This document shows, piece after piece, positions 1 to 8,161 of a DNA stretch of 64,000 nt. Each line of letters starts with the position of its first letter. Position 1 is the stretch's first letter. A program made the position numbers and the translations under genes. The notes under the pieces are model-generated. The model had not been told where the DNA came from, searched no databases, and saw nothing but the letters and a program-made list of their open reading frames with translations. The DNA is taken from positions 1-64,000 of the forward strand of contig JAJDYG010000030.1 in assembly GCA_022822855.1 (NCBI GenBank), in the 5' to 3' direction. This DNA comes from Dehalococcoidia bacterium (GTDB taxonomy: Bacteria; Chloroflexota; Dehalococcoidia; Bin125).

Positions 1-31
1 TGGTCTGACTGTGTGGGAAGTGAGGAGAAGG

Positions 32-346
32 ATGCAGAAACCGATGGGTTACCGCGAAGCGATGGGCGATCTCTCGGGCATCGCGAAGGAGGGTCCCGCC
101 TACGTGCGGGTCAAGGCGCTGGTCACGATTGTGCGCGAAACATCGCCCAACAACCCCCGCCACGCCGACGTGATGCGTGAGATGGGCCTGGCCGACGAGT
201 TGGCGGGGGGATCGGAGGGCGATTCCGGATGTCCGCAGTGCGGACACGGGAATCGGGCACAGGAATCGATGCGGATGCTACGCGAGGAGGTTCTCGCCAG
301 AAGAGAAGCCGAGGAAGCCGCAGAGGACGAGGAGGACCCCCATTGA
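32..346 (+). CDS. Hypothetical small acidic-tailed protein (intact paralogue of the broken gene at 34900-35251)
   Basis: I do not recognise this family. The 104-residue product has a basic N-terminal part, a conserved-looking stretch YVRVKALVTIVRE near residues 27-39, a single CPQC pair near residue 70 and an acidic end (EEAAEDEEDPH). I chose the ATG at 32 because GAGGAG lies just upstream. Translation from there also lines up with the gene that starts at 35251 on the minus strand: both read MxxP, then a Tyr/Phe-Arg, then YxRxKALxxIVRE, and both end in an acidic run. A GTG at 11 would add seven residues. Function is unknown. The lone CxxC pair is too little to claim a zinc site. Confidence 0.6.
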   Translation: MQKPMGYREAMGDLSGIAKEGPAYVRVKALVTIVRETSPNNPRHADVMREMGLADELAGGSEGDSGCPQCGHGNRAQESMRMLREEVLARREAEEAAEDEEDPH

Positions 347-437
347 CCCCCGGCCCCGATCGCGGCCGACCGTCCGGATAGAGGCGGCGAACTCGGCGCT
401 GAACACGCCCTAGGCTGCGATCTATTGGAGTCTTCCC

Positions 438-773
438 ATGACGACGATGCGCCGCCGCCAACAGTTCAAGGCCGAGGTGTTGACCACGCGCGGCTCGCTC
501 CTGACCGAGTGCTTTGCCATCGTTGACATCGAGACCACCCGCTCGGGCGATGTCCGTGAGCGCTCCTGGCGCGGCAAGATCTCTTCCCTCTCCAATCCCG
601 AGCACTCGCTCGGCGGGGCCTACCGACTGCGCCCGCGCGGCGAAGACGGCGATGGCGCGCGGATCGAGATCGTCGACGGATTCGAGGAACGCCTCGGCGT
701 CACCTCGGATGAATACGGCTTTATCGGCAGCGGCGATCCGCCCAAGCCGCCCGCCCGCCGGCGGCGGCGATGA
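438..773 (+). CDS. Hypothetical protein, 111 aa
   Basis: This ORF encodes 111 residues rich in Arg, Glu and Gly, ending in a Pro/Arg tail (KPPARRRRR). The middle alternates charged and hydrophobic residues in a way that suggests a small beta fold (FKAEVLTTRG, ECFAIVDIETT, ARIEIVDGFEERL). No catalytic motif or membrane segment is visible. It sits 60 bases before proA on the same strand and could share a transcript with it. The upstream Shine-Dalgarno match is weak (ttggagtcttcccATG). Codon use matches the neighbouring genes, so I consider it a real but unassigned gene. Confidence 0.55.
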   Translation: MTTMRRRQQFKAEVLTTRGSLLTECFAIVDIETTRSGDVRERSWRGKISSLSNPEHSLGGAYRLRPRGEDGDGARIEIVDGFEERLGVTSDEYGFIGSGDPPKPPARRRRR

Positions 774-832
774 GAGCCCCCGACGACTACGATCAGTGAC
801 GAGCGACCGAACCAGGGATTGGGAAGAGCACG

Positions 833-2128
833 ATGGCGACAACCCACGCGGTAGATGCGTCGACGGAGTTGAGACAGCAGGTTGAGGCGGCCAAAGCCGC
901 GTCGCCGTCGCTGGGCTGGGCCTCGACCGAGCAGAAGAACGCCGTCCTGCAGGCTGCCGCGAACCTGCTGCGGGCACGCCGCGATCAGATCGTCGCGGCC
1001 AACGCGGAGGACGTGGCCGAAGCCAGCGGACACCTGAGCGATGCGATGATCGACCGACTCAAGCTGACCCCGGAGCGGGTCGAGGCGCTCGCCGTCTCGC
1101 TTGAGGACCTCGCCCTGCTCGATGATCCCGTCGGAGAGACGATCGACTCCACAACCACGGATTCGGGTCTGGAGATCGAGCGCGTCCGGGTACCGCTCGG
1201 CGTGATCGCCTCGGTCTACGAGTCTCGCCCCAACGTGACCATCGACATCGGCGCGATCTGCCTCAAGTCCGGCAACGCGTCGGTCCTGCGCGGCGGTCGC
1301 GAGGCGCTCCGCTCGAATCGCCTCCTGGCCGACGTGCTCCGGGACGCGCTGGCCGGCAATGACCTGCCCGCAGATGCGATCCAGTTGGTGCGCAGCACCG
1401 ACCGCGCCCTGGTCGGCGAGATGCTGGCTATGAACGACCTGATCGACCTGATGGTCCCCCGAGGCGGTCAGGCGCTGATCAACCGCGTCCGGCGCGAGGC
1501 CTCGATGGCGGTCGTCGCCGGCGGGGTCGGCATCTGCCACACCTACATCGACGCCGCCGCCGACCTCGAGATGGCCTTGGCGGTGGTCGACAACGCCAAG
1601 CGCCGCCGGGTCAGCATCTGCAACGCGCTCGACGTGATGCTCGTCCACGAAGCGGTCGCCCCGCAGTTCCTGTCCGAGCTGGGACGCCGTTGGGCGGGCG
1701 ATGGTCCGACGCCGGTCGAACTGCGCGCCGACGATCGGGCGATCGAAGCGCTCGCGGCGACCGCCGCCAACGTGCATCCGGCCGGCCCCGACGACTTCGA
1801 CACCGAGTTTCTCTCGCTGACGGCCGCGGTGGGCGTGGTCGATGACGCCGACGCCGCCCTGGCACATATCGCCGAGCACGGCAGCGGTCACTCCGAAGCC
1901 GTGATCACGACCGACGAAGCCCTGGGCCAACGTTTCCTGCGCGAAGTCGACGCCGCCGCCGTCTACGTCAACGCCTCGACCCAGTTCACCGACGGCGGCC
2001 AGTTCGGCCTCGGGGCCGAGGTCGGCATCTCCACCGGCAAACTGCACGCCCGGGGTCCTATGGGTCTGCGCGAGCTGACCTCGTACAAGTGGGTAATCCG
2101 CGGCGACGGCCACATCCGTCCCGTCTGA
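833..2128 (+). CDS. proA: Glutamate-5-semialdehyde dehydrogenase (gamma-glutamyl phosphate reductase)
   Basis: ProA reduces gamma-glutamyl phosphate to glutamate-5-semialdehyde with NADPH, the second step of proline synthesis in the cytoplasm. The 431-residue length is typical. Visible family landmarks are VIASVYESRPNVTIDIGA and the following KSGNASVLRGG (cofactor-binding region, about residues 123-155), the GGVGICHTYID block holding the catalytic Cys (about residue 240), and the C-terminal VNASTQFTDGGQFGLG and EVGISTGKLHARGP blocks. The ATG at 833 has GGGAAGAG just upstream. The partner kinase gene proB is not next to it, which is unlike many bacteria. It lies four bases before the DUF3500 reading frame. 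Confidence 0.97.
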   Translation: MATTHAVDASTELRQQVEAAKAASPSLGWASTEQKNAVLQAAANLLRARRDQIVAANAEDVAEASGHLSDAMIDRLKLTPERVEALAVSLEDLALLDDPVGETIDSTTTDSGLEIERVRVPLGVIASVYESRPNVTIDIGAICLKSGNASVLRGGREALRSNRLLADVLRDALAGNDLPADAIQLVRSTDRALVGEMLAMNDLIDLMVPRGGQALINRVRREASMAVVAGGVGICHTYIDAAADLEMALAVVDNAKRRRVSICNALDVMLVHEAVAPQFLSELGRRWAGDGPTPVELRADDRAIEALAATAANVHPAGPDDFDTEFLSLTAAVGVVDDADAALAHIAEHGSGHSEAVITTDEALGQRFLREVDAAAVYVNASTQFTDGGQFGLGAEVGISTGKLHARGPMGLRELTSYKWVIRGDGHIRPV

Positions 2129-2152
2129 GCCGTGTCTGAGAGAGAACGAACC

Positions 2153-3142
2153 ATGACCGAGAGACCATCACCCACAGCCGCCGGCGCAGCGATGCGCGCC
2201 GCCGCCAACGACTTCGCCAACAGCCTGAACGCCGAGCAGCGCGCGACGACGATCTACGACTTCATGGATGGCGAGCGGATCTTCTGGTACTACCCGCCGA
2301 CCAATCGTCACGGCCTGCCGCTACGCGGCATGAGCGAGGCCCAGCGCGGCCTCGCCCTGGATCTGATGAAGTCCGGGCTCAGCCAGCGGGCCTATGACCA
2401 GGCGGTCGGGATCATCGACCTTGAAGTGATCCTCGGCGAGATCGAACTCGGCGCCGGCCGCAAGACCTTCAAGCGCGACCCTGAGCTCTACTACTGGACG
2501 ATCTTCGGCGATCCCTCCAACGACGAATCGCCCTGGGGCTGGCGCGTCGAAGGACATCACATCTCGCTCAACTTCTCCCTCTGGGGCGACGGTCTGCTCG
2601 CGCTGACGCCGTTTTTCTTCGGCACCAATCCGGCCGAGGTCCGCAAAGGACCTCAGACCGGACTGCGCATCCTCGACCAGCGCGAGGATCTCGCCTTCGA
2701 CCTGATGGTCTCGCTCGACGCGGAGCAGTCGGAGCGCGCCGTGATCTACCCCGAAGCTCCCTGGGACATCCTCACCTTCAACGCCTCCCGCGCCGTCATG
2801 CCCGCCTACGAGGGGCTGGCCGCCTCGGAGATGGACGACGACCAGCGCGCAGTCCTGGATCGCTTGATCGATCTGTACGTTGATCAGGCCCCGCCCGATC
2901 TCGCCGACGATCGCCGCGCTCGAATCGCCGCCGCCGGCCGCGACGGCATGCACTTCGCCTGGGCCGGACCGGCTCAGACCGGCGAGCCGCATTACTATCG
3001 GATCCACGGCGGCAACTTCCTCGTCGAGTTCGACAATCGCCAGAACGGGGCCAATCATATCCACTCCGTCTGGCGCGATGTCGAGAACGATTTCGCTAAC
3101 GATGTCCTCGGCGACCACCTGATCCTCTATCACGTCCTCTAG
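2153..3142 (+). CDS. DUF3500 family protein
   Basis: The product (329 residues) matches the pattern I know for DUF3500 proteins: an N-terminal helical part followed by WRVEGHHISLNFSLWGDG, the segment LTPFFFGTNPAEV, and a C-terminal YYRIHGGNFLVEFDN block with a closing HSVWRD. These proteins are widespread and have no settled biochemical role. No signal peptide is visible here. I chose ATG 2153 because GAGAGAACGAACC precedes it at good spacing; a GTG at 2132 would add seven residues. It follows proA by 24 bases and may be cotranscribed with it. Confidence 0.8.
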   Translation: MTERPSPTAAGAAMRAAANDFANSLNAEQRATTIYDFMDGERIFWYYPPTNRHGLPLRGMSEAQRGLALDLMKSGLSQRAYDQAVGIIDLEVILGEIELGAGRKTFKRDPELYYWTIFGDPSNDESPWGWRVEGHHISLNFSLWGDGLLALTPFFFGTNPAEVRKGPQTGLRILDQREDLAFDLMVSLDAEQSERAVIYPEAPWDILTFNASRAVMPAYEGLAASEMDDDQRAVLDRLIDLYVDQAPPDLADDRRARIAAAGRDGMHFAWAGPAQTGEPHYYRIHGGNFLVEFDNRQNGANHIHSVWRDVENDFANDVLGDHLILYHVL

Positions 3143-3176
3143 CGGCGGCCTGAAGACGCGGGGAGGCGGAGAGACG

Positions 3177-3467
3177 ATGTTTCACTACGAACGCGAAAGC
3201 CGCACGGCCCAGTCCGAGTGCTACGTCGTGGAAAATGAAACCGGCTCGCGCGCGCGGGTCGATCTGCACTACGCCTCGCCTCTGGTCTACGCCACGCTCT
3301 GCGTGCCCGAGGCATGGGCCGAGGAAGATATCCAGGACGTGATCGCCGACATGGACGATCGCTGGGCGTTGACCGCCGACCCGCTGCGCGATGACCTGAT
3401 TGTGACCGTCTGGCGAGGCCAGGAGGTCGGCGTGTACTCACAGGAAGATGGAGGGGCCGATGACTAG
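3177..3467 (+). CDS. Hypothetical protein, 96 aa
   Basis: This is a 96-residue acidic protein with the alternating pattern of a small mixed alpha/beta domain (ECYVVENETG, ARVDLHYASPLVYATLCVP, DDLIVTVWRGQEVGVY). The start ATG is preceded by GGGGAGGCGGAGAG, a strong ribosome site. Its end overlaps the next gene, whose start lies within its last codons, so the pair is probably translated together. I do not recognise the family. No catalytic or metal-binding motif is apparent. Confidence 0.65.
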   Translation: MFHYERESRTAQSECYVVENETGSRARVDLHYASPLVYATLCVPEAWAEEDIQDVIADMDDRWALTADPLRDDLIVTVWRGQEVGVYSQEDGGADD

Positions 3468-3885
3468 CGAGGACGTAACGAGCGCCGAGCCGCAGACCGA
3501 GGAAGAAGCCGCCGACGCGCTGCAGATGCTGTTCGACGGGCACGTCGACGTGATGCTTCCGCCGGAAGAGATCGAGGAATTCCACGACTTCATCCGCGAG
3601 GAGGCGCTCATGCGCCGGCGTTTCGCGGTTTCGTTTCGTCTCGAATGCCGCTGCCTGGCCTGGATTGGCTACTCGCTCGCCAACATCGTCACCCACGAGG
3701 ACGGCATCGAGTTCAAGGCCAATCCGATGCAGACCTACGTCCCCGACCACGAGCCCGACGTCGAGCATCCCGAGGGCGCAACCGAAGATCCGCCGGAACA
3801 GTTCCTCGACTGGCCGATCTGGCCGCTTGAGATTTATCAGGACGAACTCGAGGAAGAACTGGACGAAGACGAGGTCGAGGAATGA
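3460..3885 (+). CDS. Hypothetical acidic protein, 141 aa
   Basis: The ATG at 3460 is favoured over the one at 3448 because GGAGG sits five bases before it. The product is strongly acidic at both ends (EETEEEAADALQ-like start, EELEEELDEDEVEE-like finish). A central stretch of moderate hydrophobicity (FRLECRCLAWIGYSLANIVTHEDG) holds two cysteines in a CRC arrangement. No family is recognised. It overlaps the gene before it by 8 bases and shares an ATGA junction with the HAD hydrolase after it, so the three genes form a tight translational unit. Confidence 0.65.
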   Translation: MTSEDVTSAEPQTEEEAADALQMLFDGHVDVMLPPEEIEEFHDFIREEALMRRRFAVSFRLECRCLAWIGYSLANIVTHEDGIEFKANPMQTYVPDHEPDVEHPEGATEDPPEQFLDWPIWPLEIYQDELEEELDEDEVEE

Positions 3886-4610
3886 GCGGAGCCAACGGCC
3901 GCTTCGCCGCCGTCTTCTTCGACCTTGACGGCACGCTGGTCAGCGAACGCAGCGGCGTTCGCGAGGCCCGCACCGCGGTCGGAGCGCGGCTGATCGAACT
4001 CGGCCTCTATCGCAAGCCCGCCTCAGCCTTTGCCGATACGGTCGAAACGGTGATCGGCGGGATCATGGAGGACAATGACTGGCAGTGGCCGCTCTGGCTC
4101 CATGCCGAGGAATGGATGAAGCGCAGCCTGGCAGTCGAGGAGATCGCGGTCGGCGAGGATGAGTTCCGCGAACTCAATCAGGTCTACCGCGATGAGCGCA
4201 GCGATCGGGCGGCGGCGATCGCGGGCTGGCCCGAGGTGCTGTCGGCCGCCCGTACTCACGGTCCGATCGGCCTGATCACCAACTTCAACGACGGTTCGAT
4301 GCAACGTGAGAAGATCCGCGGCGCAGGCCTCGAGGGTCAGTTCAACGGCGTCTACATCTCCGGCGAGGTCGGCCTCTGGAAACCCGAGCCCGGCATCTTC
4401 GAGCATGCCGCGCGAGACCTGGACGTCGACCCCCGAGACTGCGTCCACATCGGCAACAGCATCCAATCCGACGTCGAAGGCGCGCTCTCAGCGGGGATGC
4501 AGGCGGTGTTGGTCGAGGAAGACGATCGGCCAAGGCCGCCAGGTCTGAATGGCGACGTGGTCTGGTGTGCGGATCTGTTGGGAGTGGCGAGCTGGCTCGA
4601 GGGAGGATAG
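3882..4610 (+). CDS. HAD-superfamily hydrolase (YjjG/PGP-like phosphatase)
   Basis: The four HAD signatures are present in order: FFDLDGTL (nucleophile and acid/base Asp, residues about 12-19), GLITNFNDG (motif II Thr), KPEPGIF (motif III Lys) and HIGNSIQSDVEGA (motif IV acidic metal ligand). An alpha-helical cap lies between motifs I and II, so it belongs to the C1-cap group that includes phosphoglycolate phosphatases and nucleotidases. The substrate cannot be told from the sequence. At 242 residues it has the usual size. It starts in an ATGA overlap with the gene before it and ends three bases before the GTG of the next gene. Confidence 0.9.
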   Translation: MSGANGRFAAVFFDLDGTLVSERSGVREARTAVGARLIELGLYRKPASAFADTVETVIGGIMEDNDWQWPLWLHAEEWMKRSLAVEEIAVGEDEFRELNQVYRDERSDRAAAIAGWPEVLSAARTHGPIGLITNFNDGSMQREKIRGAGLEGQFNGVYISGEVGLWKPEPGIFEHAARDLDVDPRDCVHIGNSIQSDVEGALSAGMQAVLVEEDDRPRPPGLNGDVVWCADLLGVASWLEGG

Positions 4611-4613
4611 AGC

Positions 4614-4946
4614 GTGCGGCGGCGCCCCAGGCCCTCAGCGCTAGATATTCGCCCGGGATCCAGCGACAAGTTGGCCCAAAGGGAATTCGACTTGGAAGAT
4701 GCCAAATTCGCGTTCGAACACAATCCTCATTGGAGGTGGCAGAATCCCAAGCCTCGGGTATCTGATGGGCGGACGACAGGCATGCAACCGGGACGTTGGA
4801 GAATGACCGGGCGTGGCTTGAGTGGCCAGATACTGACTTTCATTATCGAGCCGCCGGATATGAGTGGTACTTCATATGTTGTTACGGGGTGGGTTGCGTC
4901 GCCACAGGACCGAAAGCGATACAATCGGAAGCAATGGAAAACCTAG
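4614..4946 (+). CDS. Possible BrnT-like toxin of a two-gene module
   Basis: A basic 110-residue protein starting at GTG 4614, with GGAGG seven bases upstream. Its layout recalls BrnT/RelE-like small toxins: an early DLEDAKFAFEHNPHWRW segment, then a beta-rich GRWRMTGRGLSGQILTFII stretch, and a final block VVTGWVASPQDRKRYNR resembling the basic Arg-rich C-terminus of BrnT (ISAR.A...ERR.Y). Similarity is only by eye. It overlaps the next, acidic gene by 13 bases, as toxin-antitoxin pairs often do. The stretch from about 4640 to 5110 is visibly richer in A and T than its surroundings, which suggests acquisition. A non-toxic hypothetical is the alternative. Confidence 0.45.
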   Translation: MRRRPRPSALDIRPGSSDKLAQREFDLEDAKFAFEHNPHWRWQNPKPRVSDGRTTGMQPGRWRMTGRGLSGQILTFIIEPPDMSGTSYVVTGWVASPQDRKRYNRKQWKT

Positions 4947-5125
4947 CAGATGATGAGCAGCGGGCTTGGTTAGAGTCGCTCAAGCCGGACGTGCGTCGGC
5001 TCGTGGAGGCCGAGATCGCCCTATACGACGACGAGGATATCTGGGAGTTTGAGGAAGTCGAAGATGGCGATTGGGAGTCTTCGCCTTGGACTGGGGCAGA
5101 GTCGGAAGTGGTCGCTGCGGACTAA
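4934..5125 (+). CDS. Small acidic protein, possible antitoxin partner
   Basis: A 63-residue, very acidic protein starting at ATG 4934 inside the end of the preceding gene (13-base overlap, different frame), with GGAAG just upstream. It has an Asp/Glu-rich helix-forming start (NLADDEQRAWLESLKPDVRR) and an acidic tail (YDDEDIWEFEEVEDGDWE). No ribbon-helix-helix or other DNA-binding motif is visible, so it is not a standard BrnA. Size, charge and overlap with a basic partner fit an antitoxin that binds its toxin directly. A longer frame open from 4796 is out of step with the upstream gene and I treat its N-terminal part as spurious. Confidence 0.45.
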   Translation: MENLADDEQRAWLESLKPDVRRLVEAEIALYDDEDIWEFEEVEDGDWESSPWTGAESEVVAAD

Positions 5126-5142
5126 GCTGCCGGCCTCGCTGA

Positions 5143-6096
5143 TCACTTCCGCTCGATTGCTTGCTTTGCGGTGTCAACTACCGATTCCGCCGTCAATCCA
5201 TACTTGGTAAGCAGTGACTGCCAAGGTCCAGACTGACCGAAGGTGTCGTTGATCCCGACCTGCTCCATCGGGGTTGGCCGATGCAGGGCCAGCGTGCGAG
5301 CGACGGCAGAACCCAGGCCTCCGATGACGTTGTGCTCCTCGGCGCAGACGATGGCGCCCGTCTGCTCTGCCGCCCGAATGATCGCCTCATCGTCGAGCGG
5401 CTTCAACGTGGCCATGTTCAGTACCCGAGCTGAGATTCCTGCCTCAGAGAGAGCGTCGGCAGCGTGCAGCGTCGGCTCGACCATCAGGCCGCAGGCAATC
5501 AAGGTCACGTCGCTGCCGTCGCGGAGTTGATCGGCCCTGCCCAGCTCGAACGAGGCGCCGTCGGTGTAAACGACGGGCAGCTTGGGCCGGCCGAGTCGGA
5601 TGTACCACGGTTCCTCATCTTCGGCGGCACTGCGGATCATGGCGTCGGCCTCGACCGCGTCGCAGGGCACGACCACGTTCATACCGGGCAGCGAGGTCAT
5701 CAGCGCCAGATCCTCGATCGCCTGCGCCGAGGCGCCGTCCTCGCCGACCGAGATGCCGCCGTGCGAGGCGACCAGCTTGACGTTCATCCGCTGTTGCGCG
5801 ATGTGTACTCGAATCTGGTCGAAGCAGTGACCCGGCATGAACACGGCGAAGGAGGCGGCGTACACCGTCTTGCCAGTCGACGCCAGTCCGGCGGCGATGC
5901 TGATCATGTTGGCTTCCGCCGCGCCAACAGTGAACCAACGCTCGGGGAATGACGCGGCAAGCTTGTTCCCGCCCGTCGAAGCGGAAAGGTCGGCGTCGAG
6001 GGCGACGATGTCGCACCCGGCTTCGGCCAACTTGACCAGGGCCGGGCCGTACGCTTCGCGAGTTGCGGCTGGCGGAGGCGCTGCGGTGGTTGTCAT
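5143..6096 (-). CDS. Transketolase, C-terminal subunit (pyrimidine-binding and C-terminal domains)
   Basis: This 317-residue protein is the second half of a split transketolase. The N-terminal part is the pyrimidine-binding domain: DIVALDADLSAST, FTVGAAEANMISIAAGLAS (the Glu of GxAExN is the family's catalytic glutamate), then PGHCFDQIRVHIAQQ and a SHGGISVGEDGASAQAIEDL block. The transketolase C-terminal domain follows from about residue 190 (DVTLIACGLMVEPTLHAAD). It overlaps the N-terminal subunit gene by four bases. The pair moves two-carbon ketol units in the non-oxidative pentose phosphate pathway. Split forms are common in archaea and in several bacterial phyla. Confidence 0.93.
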   Translation of the reverse strand: MTTTAAPPPAATREAYGPALVKLAEAGCDIVALDADLSASTGGNKLAASFPERWFTVGAAEANMISIAAGLASTGKTVYAASFAVFMPGHCFDQIRVHIAQQRMNVKLVASHGGISVGEDGASAQAIEDLALMTSLPGMNVVVPCDAVEADAMIRSAAEDEEPWYIRLGRPKLPVVYTDGASFELGRADQLRDGSDVTLIACGLMVEPTLHAADALSEAGISARVLNMATLKPLDDEAIIRAAEQTGAIVCAEEHNVIGGLGSAVARTLALHRPTPMEQVGINDTFGQSGPWQSLLTKYGLTAESVVDTAKQAIERK

Positions 6097-6977
6097 TGGA
6101 GCCCCGCCTCGATTTCCTTGAGCGCCTGGGCCAGTTGCTCGTCCGACGGTCCTTTGCCGTGCCAGCCGGCCGGGTTTTCGGCCATGAACGAGACGCCGCG
6201 TCCTTTGACGGTCTCGCAGATCACCACTTGGGGAGCGTCGGTCCGCGCCCGCGCCGTCAACAGGGCGTCGCGAACGGCTTCGACGTCATGGCCGTCGACG
6301 TGTTGCACGCCCCAGCCAAACGCCTGCCATTTGTCGCCGACGGGATCGATCCGCATGATCTCGTCGCCGGGACCATCGTTCTGGAAGTGGTTGCGGTCGA
6401 GGATGGCCGTGATCCGATGCAGCCCGAAGTGCGAGGCTGACATGATCGCCTCCCAGTTCTGTCCTTCGTTCAATTCGCCGTCGCCGATGACGACGAAGAT
6501 CTGACCTTCGTCGTTGCCCAAACCGTTGAGCTGGTGCCCGAGCGCGATCCCGACGGCGAAAGAGAGTCCCATGCCCAACGCGCCGCCCGACATCTCGACG
6601 CCGGATGGCTTGTTGCGCACCACGTGTCCCTGCAGCTCCGTTCCCAATGAGCGAAAGGTTGGAATCAGATCGGCGCTGAAGTAGCCCGCCTCGGCCAGGG
6701 TGGCGTAAACGACCGGCGTGGCGTGTCCTTTGCTCAGGATCACTCGGTCACGTCGCTCCCACTGCGGATTGGCCGGGTCGTGCCGCGCGACGCCGCCGAA
6801 ATAGAGCGCGGCGAAGATCTCGGTTGAGGAAAGCGAACCGCCGGGATGTCCGGACTGGGCGGCGTGAGTCATCTCCACGATGTGTCGTCTGATCCGCTGA
6901 CACACGCCGAGCAACGCATCGGTGTCAACGGTGGTCGCGGTTCCCGCAACGGACTGCGGCACGGGCTTTGTGGTCAT
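6093..6977 (-). CDS. Transketolase, N-terminal subunit (thiamine diphosphate-binding)
   Basis: The 294-residue product is the pyrophosphate-binding half. It shows MTHAAQSGHPGGSLSSTEIF (conserved His and GGSLS region near residues 35-55), ILSKGHATPVVYATLAE, GALGMGLSFAVGIALG, and the thiamine diphosphate motif GDGELNEGQNWEA ending in DRNHFQNDG. It is the first gene of a two-gene unit with its partner downstream on the minus strand (four-base overlap). Together with fbp and fda further right it supplies sugar-phosphate interconversion. Whole-length transketolases are about 660 residues; the two chains sum to about 611. Confidence 0.93.
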   Translation of the reverse strand: MTTKPVPQSVAGTATTVDTDALLGVCQRIRRHIVEMTHAAQSGHPGGSLSSTEIFAALYFGGVARHDPANPQWERRDRVILSKGHATPVVYATLAEAGYFSADLIPTFRSLGTELQGHVVRNKPSGVEMSGGALGMGLSFAVGIALGHQLNGLGNDEGQIFVVIGDGELNEGQNWEAIMSASHFGLHRITAILDRNHFQNDGPGDEIMRIDPVGDKWQAFGWGVQHVDGHDVEAVRDALLTARARTDAPQVVICETVKGRGVSFMAENPAGWHGKGPSDEQLAQALKEIEAGLQ

Positions 6978-7085
6978 ATGGCTCTGGATTTCACTGGCAA
7001 TGAGATGCTGCGAGAGCGCACAATCATGCTAGTGGCGGATCGGGATTGCAGATAGGAAGCTCTGGATAACAGGGAGAAGAAGCGG

Positions 7086-7658
7086 ATGCGGTTGTTCATT
7101 GAGGCAGTCGTCGAACCCTCGGCCCTGGACGAGGTCTGGTCGGTTGGAAATCGGATGCGAAGCGAACCGGGTTTCCCAGTCGGCGCGGTGCGCTGGGTCA
7201 AACCGGAGGCCATGCACCTGACGCTTCGCTTCCTGGGCGACGTGGATCGGAAGAGACTCGAGGGGGTGATGACGGCTGTTGCGAGGTTGGAAGGCAGTGG
7301 CCGCATCGAGCTTCGGATGGTTGAGGTCGGATCATTCGGCGCCCGCAGTCCCAGGATCGTATGGGTTGGCCTGGCTCGCGATCAGGGATTCGAGGCGCTA
7401 CGACACTTGCGTCGGCGTCTTGACCAAGCGCTAAACGGCGCCGGATTCGAGCCTGAACAGGCTTCGTTCCGGCCGCACCTGACGCTCGGCCGGGTGCGCA
7501 GGCAGGCGACGAGGCAAGATCGGGCGAGCATTCGCGCAGCCGTCGAGGCGGCGGCCGAACTGGACATCGCGACATCCTTACAGCGCGTGGCGTTGGTCGA
7601 GTCGACATTGTTGAAAGATGGGCCGCGCTACCGTCGTCTGGCGTTCGCCGAGTTGTAA
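7086..7658 (+). CDS. thpR: RNA 2',3'-cyclic phosphodiesterase (2H family)
   Basis: The 190-residue protein carries the two HxTx motifs that define 2H phosphoesterases: HLTLRFLGDV near residue 46 and HLTLGRVRRQ near residue 132. Spacing and length agree with ThpR (LigT), which opens 2',3'-cyclic phosphates and can join tRNA half-molecules in vitro. The family's start (MRLFIEA) is intact. AGGGAGAAG lies upstream of the ATG. It is divergent from the transketolase genes and is followed by a SWIM-finger protein on the same strand. Its cellular substrate is not known from context. Confidence 0.9.
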   Translation: MRLFIEAVVEPSALDEVWSVGNRMRSEPGFPVGAVRWVKPEAMHLTLRFLGDVDRKRLEGVMTAVARLEGSGRIELRMVEVGSFGARSPRIVWVGLARDQGFEALRHLRRRLDQALNGAGFEPEQASFRPHLTLGRVRRQATRQDRASIRAAVEAAAELDIATSLQRVALVESTLLKDGPRYRRLAFAEL

Positions 7659-7711
7659 CATTCGGGTGTACCATTGCCCGCCCGGCGGAGCGATTTCGAG
7701 GGAGTTGAGCG

Positions 7712-7972
7712 ATGCAGAGCAGCCTCATCTCGAAGATCGAGAAGGCGCGTATCTACGCGGAAGAACGGGAACGGTTTCGCATGCTGTCGTTGCGCTGTGA
7801 CGTGCGCGGGGACTCGAAAACGCATACAGCAGAACTCGGCGCCGAGGGCTGGCAGTGCGACTGCCACTTCTTCCAGGACGCGAAGACCTGCTCGCACACG
7901 ATGGCGCTCGAGCGAGTGCTCGACCAGATGCTCCCCGAGGCGTATCGCCCGGCGTTCCCGAGCGGGAAGTAG
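7712..7972 (+). CDS. Small SWIM zinc-finger protein
   Basis: An 86-residue protein with a SWIM-type motif CxCx(n)CxH: WQCDCHFFQDAKTCSHTMAL, about residues 47-66. SWIM fingers bind nucleic acid or proteins and usually occur within larger proteins such as SWI/SNF ATPases or MULE transposases. Here the finger stands almost alone after a helical N-terminus rich in Glu and Arg (KIEKARIYAEERERFRML). The ATG has GGGAGTTGAGCG upstream. It lies 53 bases after thpR. No enzyme domain is present, so it is probably a binding module or a regulator. Confidence 0.75.
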   Translation: MQSSLISKIEKARIYAEERERFRMLSLRCDVRGDSKTHTAELGAEGWQCDCHFFQDAKTCSHTMALERVLDQMLPEAYRPAFPSGK

Positions 7973-8070
7973 CCGGTCGTCGCTCGTGACTCGCGGGCTC
8001 AGCCCGGGAGTGATGTCCCGTGTTGCTCCGTCCCGGGACGAGCAGAGCGTGCATTAGCCCTGTGCGTTCA

Positions 8071-8124
8071 CATCTCAGCGGCCGCGCTGCTGAGATGTTT
8101 GAGTTATCCGCGGCAATCGCGGAT
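8071..8124. terminator. Two adjacent hairpins between convergent genes
   Basis: The first hairpin pairs CATCTCAGC (8071-8079) with GCTGAGATG (8089-8097) and is followed by TTTGAGTT. The second pairs ATCCGCG (8106-8112) with CGCGGAT (8118-8124). They lie between the end of the SWIM gene and the end of fabF, which converge. They are candidates for a bidirectional terminator, although the T run is short. Confidence 0.45.
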
Positions 8125-8161
8125 ACGGCTGAGGGACCTGGGACGGTGTGACTGAGTCCTG

